A model generated the notes under the pieces. The model ran no database searches and was not told where the DNA came from. It worked only from the letters and a program-made list of their open reading frames with translations. Both the position numbers and the translations under genes were made by a program. From contig NC_073302.1 of NCBI RefSeq assembly GCF_027595985.1, positions 276,732,617 to 276,796,616 on the forward strand: a stretch of DNA of 64,000 nt, written 5' to 3'. The DNA is from Sorex araneus (Eukaryota > Chordata > Mammalia > Eulipotyphla > Soricidae). This document shows, piece by piece, positions 33,696-47,008 of the stretch (its first letter is position 1; each line of letters starts with the position of its first letter).

Positions 33696-34959
33696 TTCAG
33701 TGACAGATAAATTGTTAGAAAGAACTACACAGTCTTGTATCTGTGTATTTTGGTACAAAGACATATGTGTATGTATATATATATATATACATATATATAC
33801 ATAATATATATACATATACCTATGCATGTAAATATTTTTCAATTATCAAAAAAATTAATAATTTTTACTTGTTAAGTTGGAAGATGTAGCAGAGAGCATC
33901 TTATATAGTAAATTCACACAAGGAATGGATCATTTTTTTATGTGCATTCATAAAGCCTTCGTAGGATTTAAATTTTGTATGTGAATATTCTGCATATAGC
34001 TAAAATTTGGGATATATAAGTAACACAGTCTTAGGAATAAATAAAATAGTAAACTCTTCATTGATCAATTGAACATGCTTGCTATATATTAATTATCCCT
34101 ATAGGCAGGGGCTTGGTATTAACATTTCTTTTATAAGTTTAGTTTAGAACACTAAACATATATTCTTTGAATGTGGTTTTATTTAAATATATTTCAGATG
34201 TTACAAAACTTCATCAATTAGAATTTCATAATGTTTTATGAGTCAGAATCCACCCTATTCCATGTCATCCCACCAAACCTAACCCAAAACTCCATTATCA
34301 ATAGCAGATTAGAGGCTCAGTATGAATTTGGATGTCAGTAAGGAATAAGACTTTAACTCTTGAATTAATGCAGTGTATTTAATATGAATTGAGTGGCAGA
34401 AATATGAGTGAGAAATTTCTATGGAGTGGAAAAAGGGAAAGTGAAGTAATAAAATATAATTTTCAAGTACATTGCACTTTGAGAAAAGTCAAATGTTGGT
34501 AACATTCCCATATATACTTGCATAATCTTAGCATTTATGATTTGTTGAATGCTTGAGAAATTTACACACATGGTATGTTTCAACAGTTAATGGAGGAATA
34601 AAGGCAAATAAGTAAGTATAAATTTGAATTTTAAGTATTCCCAGCTCTAATAACTGTCTTCAGAAACTTTATTCAAATTTGAGTATATAGAAATCTCTCT
34701 TTCTATTTCTATTTCTCTACACCCACAAATTACACAGTTTAAAGCTATGTTTTTTTTATTTTCATAAAAAAGTCCAATTAATACTGAGAAAGTATTGTTT
34801 AAATTTTTAGTGTCATTGCAAAAATAATATTCTTTTTATAAAATGTATTTCTATTAGAGACTAGTGTGCAAAAAATTATCTGAATCTGAAATGGAAAAAG
34901 TCTACATATTTTATTTTATGCTTTACTGTTATTTATTATTTAGTGTTATTTATGACAAT
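33696..34959. other. Unassigned AT-rich sequence with a TA-rich tract
   Basis: 33770-33825 is a TA/CATA simple repeat. Otherwise no gene or recognised repeat. Confidence 0.5.
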
Positions 34960-35668
34960 AAAACAAAGCTCCCAGAGGAGAGTGATGCAGAGTCTTTTGC
35001 CCCCAGGCCTGGCTGTCTTCACCAGGGCCACTCAGAAGGGGTGGGTTGAGATTCCCTGCCTGCCCCAAGCAGAGCTCTGGCAGCCAAAGAACTGCGGGAC
35101 CCAGCCACAGCCATGCCTAAGGGCACTCTCCACACGTTCGGACGAGCTTCATGCATGAAGGGACCTTCAGAGGAACCCAGGTGTGTTGGACCCAGGGCTG
35201 AGATCTCCAAGCCTGCTTGGATTGGGACTTGGGCCTTCTCTACCCAGACTCCCCATTTTCCAGTAGCTTGGAAGCCACACCCACAAACTGCCTCTGGTGT
35301 CTGTGTAATCCCATCAGTGGCCAAGATTCAGAGACTATAAAACAAAGCTCCCAGAAGTGCGTGGCCGCATTCATGGCTGTGCGACCTCTTATAGCCTAGT
35401 TCTCCCTCTTGGATTACCTGGCAAGGTACTGAGAGCATCCTGCCCGCATGGCAGAGCCTTGCAAGCTCTCTGTGGCATATTCAATTTGCCAAATACAGTA
35501 ACAATGATGGGTCTCATTCCCCTTACCAGAAAGAGCCTCCATGGTGGCACCTCTGGGAAGAACAAGTAAGGAGAGGCTGCTGAAATCTCAGGGCTAGGAC
35601 GAATGGAGACATCACTGGCACCCGCTCGAGAAAATCGATGATCAACAGGATGACAGTGGCACAGTGAT
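34960..35668 (+). mobile_element. Composite RTE-tailed element, longest copy
   Basis: Begins within the end of one U unit (acaaagctcccagaggagag), continues through a full U unit (34985-35360, with actataaaacaaagctc at 35334), then a SINE-B-like body (35395-35510), then a block found only in composites (agaaagagcctccatggtgg, gagaggctgctgaaatctca), then the RTE tail (35602-35668, ending cagtggcacagtgatg). It has no coding capacity. Confidence 0.8.
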
Positions 35669-35674
35669 GTTTTT

Positions 35675-35834
35675 GTTTTTGTGGAGGCTTATGTTTAGAA
35701 GTGTAAGTTAGGGGTTACATCTAGCACTATTCTCAGTGTTCACTCCTGGAAGTGTTCAGGGGCCTATATGTGGTGGCAGGAATCAAATCAGAGTATACAG
35801 ATTGGCTTAATCTCTGAACAATATATTTAGCCCA
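35675..35834 (-). mobile_element. Old type A SINE
   Basis: Reverse copy: gttcactcctggaagtgttc, aggaatcaaatcagagtata, head end ttagccca. Diverged. Confidence 0.65.
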
Positions 35835-35893
35835 GATTAATTTTTGTTTTAATAGATCTTGGTAAATCTCAGCTACAGCTCTCACAGAAACCC

Positions 35894-35894
<1 letters not shown>

Positions 35895-35939
<45 letters not shown>
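35895..35939. repeat. (GT)n microsatellite
   Basis: About 22 uninterrupted GT units. Confidence 0.98.
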
Positions 35940-35940
<1 letters not shown>

Positions 35941-37447
35941 CCAGGAATACATACATTATGTGCAAGTTGTTAGACTTTACAACATTTTTCAGAGAACCTA
36001 CAAAAGAAAATATGCTTAATTTTGTTTGATTATATTGTTTTGTTATGATTTTAGTTCAGAAATACCAATCCAACTGGTGGAAGAATTTCTGTAAGTGGTA
36101 GCCAGAACTGAAAAGAATCTCTTAATATGAGGAGAGTCATTCTTGTTCAGAATCGTCCTTGTATAAACGTATAAAATGTGTACAAGTAACTATAATTCTG
36201 ACCCTACATGTTAAGTCAGAGATGATTTCTCCAAGGTAAAAGAGGGAAATTGATATGGATGCACAGATTTAAACACACAATTGTCTAGGAAAGATTTAGT
36301 TAATAACATGATTGTTATATTCAGAGGAGTCACTTTCTCATCTTACATGCATACGGAAAACACATAAGTCAACTCTATCCAGTTGAGTGGAATTATCTCA
36401 AATACATTCTCCATTTTTTCTGGATATTGGGAAAATAATGGTGCCAAACAAAGGTGCTTTCCATGATGTGAAAGTACGCTCAATTAAAGGAACGGATCAA
36501 AGCTCTCTTGACTACCTATATACTTATAAGGATAAACTACTAACCTATTTCAATTACTGTTTCTCGTGCTTGTAATTCATTATAACACATCTTTAATGTT
36601 TGCTAATTTCTATGTTAGTCAATTACAGAGGAAAAGTAATCAAAATATTACTCATTTTCTTATAGTTCATATGGAATGATAATTTAATAAATAATTAAGT
36701 GATTCTATTATAGCAATTTTGTTTTATATTTCACAAGATATTAGTATTTGTAATATATAATTATAAACTTTCTTTGACAACTCATTTAATTATTCAATTA
36801 ATCAGTACTTCAGAAACTATCAGATAATGCAATAAAATTATTTGAAAAGGAGTCTCTGCTAGCATTTCAGTCGAATAAATGAAATATTATCATCTTGTCT
36901 CCATATTTCACACTATGTTTGTAAGAGTATTTAATATATCTCAAATATACTTTAATAGATATTTTATCCAGGTTTCATATCTAAAACTTTCTTTCCTTTA
37001 TATTAACTTAAGTAAAGCATGAAACAACACAGAAACAATAGATTTCCTGAATGTTTATTGCCCATACACTGTTTTAAATATTTGCAATGTATTTCTGTAC
37101 ATTTTTATAATATTTTCTTTTAAAATGCCTGTAATATGAATGGGATAACTATTCTTTGACGGTGAGAAATAAACCAAGAAAATAATATTTTACTTTAAAA
37201 ATTTTGTAATAATCAGCCTAAAATTTATTTTTCAGGAGCTAGGAGAATAAAATAACAGGTTAATCACTTTCCTTGTACATATCAAGCCTACTTTTGATTT
37301 TCAGCGTCAGATATTCTCCCAAACCTTAGCAGTAGTGATTCATGAGCACAGAACCAGGAGTAAGTCTGAATACTGGCAAGTGTGTCCCCCAAACTAAACA
37401 ATCATTAATTTTTCTTTTGTTTTAATTAACATTTTTTTAATGTTTTA
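35940..37447. other. AT-rich interval with one faint SINE
   Basis: No gene. At 37305-37397 a type A 3' half can be traced (gcacagaaccaggagtaagt). The rest is unassigned. Confidence 0.45.
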
Positions 37448-38972
37448 TTTTTTTTAATTTTATTGAATCACTGAGATAGTTATAAGCTTTCATGTTTGGG
37501 TTACAATCACACAATGATCAAACACCCATCCCTCCACCAGTGCACATTCCCCACCACCAATATCCCCAGTATATCCCCACATTTCCCACCCTCCCACTGT
37601 CTACATAAAAGACAATATTTTTCATACTTTCTCTCTACTTTTGGGCATTATGGTGTGCAACACAGACACTGAGAGATCATCATGTTTAGTTCATTATCTA
37701 CCACTGGCACACATCTCCCATCCTGACTGATTACTCCAGCCATCGTTTTCTTAGTGTTCCCTTGTCTATTCCATCTGCCTTCTCCCCTTCACTAATGAAG
37801 CAGGCTTCCAGCAATGGGGCAATCCTACTGGCCCTTGTATCTATTGTTCTTGGGTGTCAGCCTCATGTGATGTTATTCTACACTCCACAAATGAGTGCAG
37901 TCCTTCTATGTCTGTCCCTCTCTTTCTGACTCATTTCACTCATCATGATGCTCTCCATGTCTGTCCACATAAAAGCAAATTTCATGACTTCATCTCTCCT
38001 AACAGCTGCATAGTATTCCATTGTGTAGAGGTACCAAAAGTTTCTTTTATCAGTCATCTGTTCTCGGGCACTTGGGTTGTTTCCAGATTTTGGCTATAGT
38101 GAACAGTGCTGAAATAAACATATAGGTACAGATGTCATTTATCCTGTGCTTTCTTGCATCCTCGGGATATATTCTGAGAAGTGGTATTGTGGGGTCATAT
38201 GGAAGCTCAATTTCTAGTTTTTGAAGGACTGTCTATATAGTTTTCCAGAAAGGTTGGACCAGTCGGCATTCCCACCAACAGTGAAAGAAGGTCCCTTTTT
38301 CCCCAAATCCACACCAGCACTGGTTGCTTTTGTTATTTTGAATATGTGGCAGTTTCTGTGGTGTGAGATAGTGTATCTCATTGTTGTTTTGGTTTGCATC
38401 TCCCTGATGACTAGCGATGTGGAGCATTTTTTCATGTGCCTTTTGGCCATTTGTATTTCTTTTTTGAGGAAACTTCTGTTCATTTCTTCTTCCCATTTTT
38501 TGATGGGGTTGGAGGTTTTTTCTTATACAATTCTATAAGTATTTTGTATATCCTGAATATTAATCCCTTATCAGGTTGGTATTGGGTAAATATTCTTTCC
38601 CATTCTGTGGTCTCTTTCTGTATTTTGTCACTATTTCTTTTGAAGTGAAGAAACTTCTTAGTTTGATGTAGGCCCATTTGTTTATGTTTGCTTCCACTTG
38701 CATGGTCAGTGCTGTTTCATCTTTAAAGATTCTTTTAGCTTTAATATCATGGAGAGTTCTGACTACATTTTCTTCTATGTACCTTATAGATTCATGTCTG
38801 ATATTGAGGTCTTTAATCCACTTTGATATGACTTTTGTACCTGTCACTAGACAGAGGTCAGAGTCACTAGACAGGTCAGAAAAATTTTGCAAATTTTTCC
38901 ATTTGCAAAAAATGGAAAAAAATAACTATCCAGTTTTCCCTACAGCACTTGTTGAAGAGGTTTTCCTTGACA
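37448..38972 (-). pseudogene. L1: 3' UTR and ORF2 C terminus, 5' truncated
   Basis: Minus strand. The 3' UTR (37448-37860) begins at a poly(T) tract and contains ttattgaatcactgagatag and the ccctccaccagtgcacattc region. ORF2 C terminus follows at about 37860-38930: in shifting minus frames one reads [69 protein letters not shown] and [13 protein letters not shown] stretches, in correct L1 order. Frameshifts and stops break it. A local duplication of a gtcactagacaggtcag block lies at 38845-38880. Cysteine/Trp motif HCWWEC is preserved. Endonuclease and RT are absent. Confidence 0.93.
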
Positions 38973-39402
38973 AATATTAGTTTCTCAAAGACAAATTTTA
39001 ATTATAGATATAGGATGCAAGTAAGGAAATCACTATTTTAATTTAAAATATTTCATTAATACTATATGTGTATCCAAATATTTCATTTCTATACTTGAAT
39101 AAAGGTTATATGCTAATACATAAATTTTATTTGCTATCTATTCTATCTGGCCTTTATATTGAAAAACAAAGCAGAATTGTGTTACACAAGTTATTTGCAG
39201 AAGAATTTAGCTGAATTGGCTTATAAGAAAACATTGTCCTTTTCCATCAGTTATATTCAGATGTGTATATATACTATATAGTATAAAACCTTTACTTTTT
39301 GTTACATTAATATTTATATTTGTTATTATCACCTTTATATTGTTTGTTACTGTGGCTTTCTTCAAATATTTATCTCTACTACACTATTTTTTGTTGTTGT
39401 AT

Positions 39403-39643
39403 TAAGTGTTTTAGGCTTCACCAGTGAATTACCCCTTTCCTCCCCCCAGAGAAGTACCCCAGCTAACATCCCTAATTTGGTTAAAGTCTATCTCCAGCAT
39501 TTCCTTTGTGTTGGATATTGACCCTAAGTGCTTTAGGTTTCACCAGTGATTTGTCCCCTTTTTTTCTTCCCACAGAGGTTTAACATGCTCTTGCTAAACT
39601 CCCTAACTTAGTTAAAGTTTATCTGTAACCTTTCCCTTGGATT
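39403..39643. repeat. Two tandem copies of a 121-bp unit
   Basis: taagtgttttaggcttcacc at 39403 and taagtgctttaggtttcacc at 39524 start two units that align over their length (accagtga, ccc, cagag, taac, tagttaaagt). Diverged about as much as the older SINEs. Confidence 0.8.
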
Positions 39644-40059
39644 TTACCTCTCATTGTCACAGTTCCCTAAGTCAGTCTTGATTACTTGTAAGCCAAAACT
39701 TTCTGGTAATTCTGAACTTGTATTTGTACTGTTTGTATTTGAAGTGCTATATATTAGTATCTGCATTTCTATGTACCCTATAGCCTTTCTATATTTTACT
39801 ATAGAGCAATGTTCTTTTGTCAAATACAGAAAGACCAATAATGCTATGCTCCTAATATTTGGGAGTTGATTGACTCTGAAATATATCTGCTTCTGGGCAT
39901 AATTACTTGGTCATAATTACTTGACTCAGACTTTCGTTCCTTACACCCCAACAGGGAGGTCCTGTAGTGGGACTGGGACGGACCTTGGGTGAGTGGCAAA
40001 GCTACTCGGGCATAGAAATCGGGCACTCTAGAAAGCATAAATGGATGGTCTTGATACAA

Positions 40060-40560
40060 ACTGTTAAAACTTAAGATTCAGGACCCCCATGGAGAAAGAC
40101 AAGATGAACTGGTCTGAGGACTTAGTCTGGAATTTAGGGTAAAAGTTTGCTTGCTCTCAGCCCAGAGAAATAAATGTGGGGATCTTTGTCTATTACTGTG
40201 TTTATCCAAACAACTGCAAGTATTGATAACTTATACAACTAGAGGGAAAGATCAAAGCAATGTAGATGCCCCTGGGAGATAGAGTATCTTCTTGAGTTGA
40301 TCTTCCCAAGAAAATTTCCTCTGCCAAACGTAAATGACCAATCACACCGATATACTTACCTCAACCCCCGTTCAGATCTTCTATAAGTGTGCTAGCAACT
40401 CTGCCTTAAATGGGCCATTTTCACCATCAGGCTGTGATCCCCTTCTCCCCGTATCTCTGTCTCTCTTTTGGGGAGCCCTGGGGACGTAGGGAGGTGGGGA
40501 GGCAGCTCTGGGCCACTGAACCCATATGCATCACAGCAGCAGCAGTCCACGTGATTCACT
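40060..40560 (+). mobile_element. Possible solo LTR (class I-like)
   Basis: Starts tgttaaaacttaagattcag. It contains a CCAAT box (40338-40342, gaccaatcac), a TATA-like ctataag (40380), and GC-rich sequence downstream. These make an LTR-like promoter order. No matching second copy, clear CA end or duplication was found. Confidence 0.3.
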
Positions 40561-40879
40561 TTGTGAACTTACAATTTTTATCAATTTTTTTTCTATCATA
40601 CACACGTTTAAACTGGAATTTGTCCCTACTGAAAATCCATTTGTCCAGGTCACCAGTTCATGCAACTTTGTAAAGCCCAGTAATCTGTTCTCAGATATCT
40701 TCATTGTGAGCAACCATCGTTACTGTCAATTTTCAGTTATTTCTGTTTCTTGTCTTTTATAGGACTTTATAGTTTATATTTTCTTCATGATTGTTAGTCC
40801 TTCCATATTCTCCTTTGTGCTGATGCTTCATCATCTTCTGACATCTAACAATACTAGGCACTAGTCTCAGTTTCCTGAT

Positions 40880-40988
40880 TGGGGTGATTTCTAGGAGATT
40901 AGAGGATCATGGAGAGCCAGACATGGGTGTTGGCTACATGCAAAACAAGTGCTGTAACCCCAGTATTCTCTGTCTATACCCAGCCCCA
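40880..40988 (-). mobile_element. SINE head and middle, reverse, old
   Basis: agccagacatgggtgttggc, then caaaacaagtgctgtaaccc and atacccagcccc match the reversed SINE head. Confidence 0.6.
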
Positions 40989-41032
40989 TCTAATAAAATA
41001 ATTTTATTTTTAATTGAGTTTTTTGGCTTGTG

Positions 41033-41528
41033 TCGCTCTATTCTGGGAGCTTTGTTTCATAGTCTCTGGATCTTGGCCACTGACAGGATTACACGGTGCC
41101 AGGAGCAGTCTGTGGGTGTGGCTGCCAAGCTACTGGAAATTGGGGGCTCTGGGTGGAGAAGGCTTGGAGATCTCAACCCCAGGTCCCAAACACCTGGGTT
41201 CCTCTACCAGTTCCTTCATGCATGAAGCTCATCTAAATGACCTCCTGTACCTAGTTCTCCCTCTCAGAGAACCTGGCAAGGTACCAAGAGCACCCTGTCC
41301 GCATGTGAGAGCCCGGCAAGCTCTCCGTGGCATATTTGATATGCCAAATATAGTAACAATGATGTGTCTCATTCCCCTTACACTGAAAGAGCCTCCAATG
41401 TGGCACAACTGGGAAGAATGAGTAAAGAGAGGCTGCTAAAAATCTCAGGGCTAGGACGAATGGAGTCATTACGGGTGCCTGCTCCAGCAAATTGATGATC
41501 ATCAGGATGTCAGTGATACAGTGATATG
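41033..41528 (+). mobile_element. Composite element with inverted U unit
   Basis: 41033-41240 is the U unit in reverse (gggagctttgtttcatagtc is the complement of the U end). 41245-41528 is forward: SINE-B-like body, composite-specific block (gagaggctgctaaaaatctc), and RTE tail ending gtgatacagtgata. The junction lies by a small palindrome, cttcatgcatgaag (41214-41227). This is a 5' inversion, as produced by twin priming, or an inverted-dimer source. Confidence 0.8.
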
Positions 41529-42639
41529 TTGGTTTGCACTATTAGTTTTATACTATCAGTGCTACTATACTTCTAACCATCTGACCACCAATGTTTCAGT
41601 ATGCCACTAGTATTCCAAGAAAATTTCTTCTTTCATCACACCCTCAGTTCACAGCTCTCTTGGTGATATGTAGAGTTTGTTTCCAATGGATTAACTTCAA
41701 ATTTTATCTTATCAGTATTGTCAAGAGAGTAATTTTCAAAAGTATTAGGAAAATTAACTGTTCTTCCTACTTGACATTGTTGATTTTCTGCAACACTCCT
41801 TGCTTATTAACATAAAATTATGTATCTTAATAATAGCCTATTATTTTATAGCTTCTTATGTTCTTTTATCTTTTTCTCTCTGATTCCTTGCTCTACTTCG
41901 TGACACTGACCTTACACTACTTTCACTCTTTACGTGCCTGTTGTTTATGCAGCTTTCATATCTTCCCCAAACTTTCTTCAGCAATAAATCATCAAGGTTC
42001 CCAGTCACTTTGAAATCTCATGTCACATTGCAAAAAGACATATTCTATGACATGACTGCTGGAATTAAATTGCAAATCTCTTTCTTCCACATTTACCTTT
42101 ACCATGGGCTATTTTCACCCATGGAAACTATTTGCACTAGAATAAACATTGACATATGGTAAGGAGGACAGGAAGGACAAAAGATAAAGCAGTAACTGAG
42201 TTTTTTGACAAGGTATCACTTATCAGCCAATGGACAGTACTGCAATTAAAACCCAGATGTTTTGAATCCCACACTACACCACTGTTTCTTGCACTAAGAT
42301 ATTTATTTGAAGCACATGAGTCTTTTTCTTGTAAATCTGTTCTGTTTAAAACACTATCTTGATTTCTTTGTGGCAGTTTCGCCTATACCATCAAAAGCCA
42401 TTATAGTCCTTATTTGTCTATAAGCAGTGTATTTCCCTGTTTTGCTCTCATCACTCTTTACACTTTGTGTTTATTCAAGTGAGACAGGACAGGAAATGGA
42501 TAGTAAAAAGAAAAAAAATGTGATCATGAGTGCCACTGAGAAAAATAAAAGAGGAAACAATAACATATTTTAAAGGAGACTGAAACTTTGATAAAAAGTG
42601 AAGTATTAATTTAGAAAGGGATGGATAACAAAGAATATA
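41529..42639. other. Unassigned sequence
   Basis: No gene recognised. 42480-42640 is A-rich and may belong to the L1 that follows. Confidence 0.45.
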
Positions 42640-44355
42640 TAATATTAATAGGGAACAACAACCCCCCATGAATAGCTAAAGCAATCCTTAAATAAAAGGA
42701 GTTGGGAGGCATCATCTTCCTCAACTTCAAACTGTACTATACAGGGGTAGTAATTAAAACAAGCATAGTATTGGAATAAAGACAGACCTTCAGATCAATG
42801 GAACACAGTTGAATATTCTGACACTAACACTCAATTATATGATCACCTCATTTGTAAAGAAGCAAGAAATATGAAGTAGAGCAAGGAAAACCTCTTTAAA
42901 TATGGTGTTGGGAGAACTGGGCAACTAAACGCAGTAACAATGATCTCAGAACACTTTCTAATGCCAAATACAAAAATCAGATCAAAACAGAATAGAAATG
43001 TTGATATCAGACCTTAATCTATAAGGTGCATGAAGAGAAATGTAAGTAAAAACCCTCCATTACATTGAAGTTAAAGTCATCTTCAAAGATGAAATACTAC
43101 TGCTCAAGCAAGCTGAAGCGAAGATAAGACTACTTGAAACTAAGAAGCTTCTGCACCTAAAAAAGAAACAGTGACTAAGGTATAAAACCGTCCACAGACT
43201 AAGAAAAATTATTTACAAATACCCATCTGATAAGAAGTTCATATTCAAGATATATAAGTCACTGGTTGAACTTTACAATAAAAATACCTCCAACTCCATT
43301 AAAATGGGGAAAACAAATGAACAGAAACTTCCTCAAGGAAGAAATACTAAATGGCCAAAAGATACATGAAAACATGGTCTACATTTCTAATCGTCAGGAA
43401 GATACAAATGAAAACTACAATGAGATATCACCTCACACCACAGAGACTGGCACACATCAAAAAGAATAAGAGCAACCAGTAATGGCGTCAATGTAAGGAG
43501 AAAGGGATTGTCTTTCAAATGTTATTGTGAATGCTAACTGGTCCAGCAATTTTGGGAAAACAATATGGGCATTCCTCAGAAAGCTAGAAATTGAGCTTCC
43601 ATACATCCTTGCAATGCTACTTCAGGGAATATAACCCTGTGGCCCAAAACCACACAGCAGAAATGCCACACTCTCCTTTATGTTTATCGCAGCACTATTC
43701 ACAATAGCCAGAATCTGGAAACAATCTGAGTACCTGAGAACACAAAACTGTTTATAGAAACCAAGGTTCATGTATGCAATGGAATACTATGCAACAATCA
43801 GGAAAAATGAAGTCATAAAATTCGTTTATAAATAGATGGATACGGAGAGTCTCATACTGAGTGAAATGAGTCAGAAGAAGTGGGAAAAAGAATGATTATA
43901 TCCATCTTGGATATGTAAGAAAAAGTATTATGAGACTAATAATATTCAGGAACAGTAGAAACAAGGATCAGGATTGGTCCACAGTTGGAAGCCTACTTTA
44001 AGTACTGGGGGAGAAAGCAGTTGGGATAGGGAAGATAACACTTTGACAAAAATAGTTGGAAACGATCACTCTGGATCAGAACTGCATGCTGAAAGTAAAT
44101 AAAGGAACAAACATGGTAACCTTTCAGTATCTGCACTGTAAACGGTAATGCCCAAAGGGAGAGAGAGAGAAATAGAAGGAAAGTGCCAGCCATAGAGACA
44201 GGCTGGGGGAGAAGAGGGGTGAGAGGAAAACAGGGGACATTGGTGGTGGGAAAGGTACAATAGTGGAGGGATGGTGTGGGAACATTGTATGACTGAAACC
44301 CAACCAAGAGCAACCTTGTAACTGTATCTCAGGGTGATTCAGTAATGATAATAAT
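42640..44355 (+). pseudogene. L1: ORF2 C-terminal half and 3' UTR
   Basis: Sense strand. gagttgggaggcatcatctt to cagatcaatggaacacagtt are ORF2 landmarks after the RT. The ORF2 tail follows with matching blocks to the reverse complement of 37860-38970, for example acagaaacttcctcaaggaa and caaatgaaaactacaatgag. 3' UTR from about 43990 to gtaactgtatctcagggtga. Many stops and frameshifts; truncated at the 5' end. Confidence 0.9.
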
Positions 44356-44943
44356 TATGAACAACTTATGACCTGTCTGTAACAAAGAATAGAATATGAA
44401 TTTATGCTCCATAAGTTTTGTCAAGGCAGTTTTCTAAGAAACATAGTCATAAGATGTGATAGACAAGATACCACACTCTCCCCTGGCCTATCCATGGAAG
44501 ATGTCATCATCCCCTGAACTAGTAAATCTGTGTCTTTATATGGCAGAGATAACCGAGCTCCAGATGGAATCAGGCTAAATTGCTGTCTTTGAGAAGGGAG
44601 GATTATCGCAACTACCAAGGTGGAACCAAAGTAAACATAGAGAAGTCAGAGTCATAGAAAGGGAAATACTGGAGATCAAAGGTATGTGATTGCTCTCTTG
44701 GAAGGAGAAAGAAGGTAAGTATTAAAAAATACAAGGAAAATAACTGCAAACACATGAATTAGCTGTGGAGATTCCAGAAATGAATGTGGAGTTGCCGACA
44801 TCTGATAAATCTCCCTGACACACAATCTCCAGTTAGAATAAATAGAAAATAAATTTGTTATTTATAATTTTTTTATTTACCTCACTAAATTTGAGGTAAT
44901 TTGTTACAGAAGCAACTCTACTAGCTAGTAAACTAGTAACATC
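44356..44943. other. Unassigned sequence
   Basis: No gene or recognised repeat. Confidence 0.5.
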
Positions 44944-44959
44944 TTAAAATTATAATGCC

Positions 44960-45139
44960 GGGGCCGGAGCGATAGCACAGCGGGTAGGGCGTTCGCCTTG
45001 CACGTGGCTGACCCGGGTTCGATCCCTGGCATCCCATATGGTCCCCCAAGCACCGCCAGGAGTAATTCCTGAGTGCAAAGCCAGGAGTTACCCCTGAGCA
45101 TCGCTGGGTGTGACCTAAAAAGCAAAAAAACCAGAAAAA
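44960..45139 (+). mobile_element. Type A SINE, near consensus
   Basis: One of the least mutated copies: ggggccggagcgatagcaca head, perfect B box gggttcgatcc, both internal repeats, A-rich tail. Duplications ttaaaattataatgcc (44944-44959) and ttaaaatgatcatgcc (45140-45155) differ at two positions. Confidence 0.96.
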
Positions 45140-45584
45140 TTAAAATGATCATGCCACTTTCTACTAGAAAATACTAAATATTTTAAAATTAAAATAAGAA
45201 ATTTATTTCATCACCTTAAAGATAATTCTTACCCAAAATTGTATGTCATACTAGTTATTCTATTATTGTTAGCAATGTCTTTTCAGAAAGGAAAATTCAC
45301 TATTTCTCTTTCCATCTAGAGAAAAAAGTTAAATTTTGATATAAATATTTCATTAATTGAGATATAGGTTCATCAGCGAAAATGTTTCAATCTCAAAAGT
45401 GTAATAAAACACAAAGCAGAGGTGTATCTTTATGAGATGACATATATAAAGTGAAATTAAAGATGTTTAAAGTTTACAACTGTTATTAAAAGTGTTTCAA
45501 AATGTCAGGGGATTGATTATGCATAGTTTTTTATTCTGCCCTGAGGAAGATAGGTGTGACATTTAAGTTTATTAGAAGCATATT

Positions 45585-45759
45585 TTTTGGGGGAGAAAGG
45601 CACACATTGGGGTAACGCAGGGCTTGCTTACGCCAGGTTCTGTACTGGCGGATCATTCCCTAGAAAGCTCTGGGTACCACTTTACAGTGTTAGGGATTGA
45701 ATTGGGTCAGCTTAATGTGAGGCGAGCATCCTACATGTCATAATATAGCTCTGGTCCAG
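45585..45759 (-). mobile_element. Old type A SINE
   Basis: Reverse copy: tttgggggagaaaggcacac, gggattgaattgggtcagc, gtgaggcgagcatcct. Confidence 0.75.
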
Positions 45760-46994
45760 ATTGTTAGATGTGTTTTAATAAAGCTTAGTTTAGGGATTTT
45801 GTGTTCATTCAGGTAGATAGATTACATTGTATAAATGGCTAAATTTGTTTTATCCACTCAGACTCTTCAAGTCTTTTATTTTAAAACTAAGCAGATAGAG
45901 ATGATAGTTAGGGAATCAACATGAACAAAAATGCAGTTACCAAAATAGTGTAACAAGTCAAACTAGGTTAAATTATTTTAATGATTAAAATAACAAAACA
46001 AATCAGTTACTGTCACTCCATTTTTTCATATCAACCACAAAAAAATAAATGTTTTTTAGACATTTAAAGGAAATAATGTATTCTACATTTAGTATCTTCA
46101 ATTAGCACTAATCTGCATTATTCCTTCCTTTATCAAAGATTAGCCAACAGTGGTATTCTGATAAGGGATTACAAATATTAGTTTTAGTTCAACATATCTA
46201 CCAGGAAGAGAATGTATTTATGTTACCATCATTTAATTGTTGATAAATTACTGTGGGTTATTGTGAAAAGGTTTGTTTTTTTAATAATAATTGGCAAGCT
46301 GAACTCATGAACTACCTTTTAAAGACATTTTAGTATAGGAAGATAAATAAGGCTGTTCACAAAACCAGGACACTGCTTTATGCCTGAAAATAAGTGTTGA
46401 TATTTTGAAAAACTAAAATTATAGTGTGATTGGGCTCATACTTGATTATTTTTGACAAATAAAACAGACACAAACTCTAAAATTTTCTGTAACTAAATGT
46501 AACACTGAAAAGAACATCAGCTTTGCTTTTCCAACTCACACTATACCTTAGTCATAGCAAAAGATCACTTGAAGCAGGTGGTTAATGAATGCAGGCAGAT
46601 GTTTCAAGGTATGTCCATAACTTTTATAAGACTGGAATTAGAAGATTAACATTAAAACTTGTATTTTAAATTATTTTGAATTTATTGTCATTGCTCTTAT
46701 CCTTTAGTAATAATTTTGTGTGGATTTGCCAAATTTTACTCTACCTTCTGCTTTTCTGTGATTACCTTATTTTCCAGGAAATGTCTAGTGGCTGTATGCA
46801 AACATGACATTAAAATAAAGTGAAGGGAAATGCTAATGGACTTTTTAAATATTGTCTCTGGCATTCAGTTCTGCTAAGAATAGTGAAACATCGAGTTTGC
46901 AAACATGACTGAGTAGTAGAATAGAATTGGGGGTTCACCTAAATGTCCCACAGTTTTATTTTTATCTTTTATGTTTTTGCTTGATAATGCATTG
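45760..46994. other. Unassigned AT-rich sequence
   Basis: No gene, RNA or recognised repeat. Confidence 0.5.
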
Positions 46995-47008
46995 ACAAAA
47001 GATATATT

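Noticed and set aside
38221..38980. Plus-strand open frames over the L1
   Set aside because: Antisense shadows of ORF2, which reads correctly on the minus strand.
44960..45030. SINE heads considered as tRNA genes
   Set aside because: A and B boxes are present but the acceptor and anticodon stems do not pair, and the sequence recurs as a dispersed repeat.
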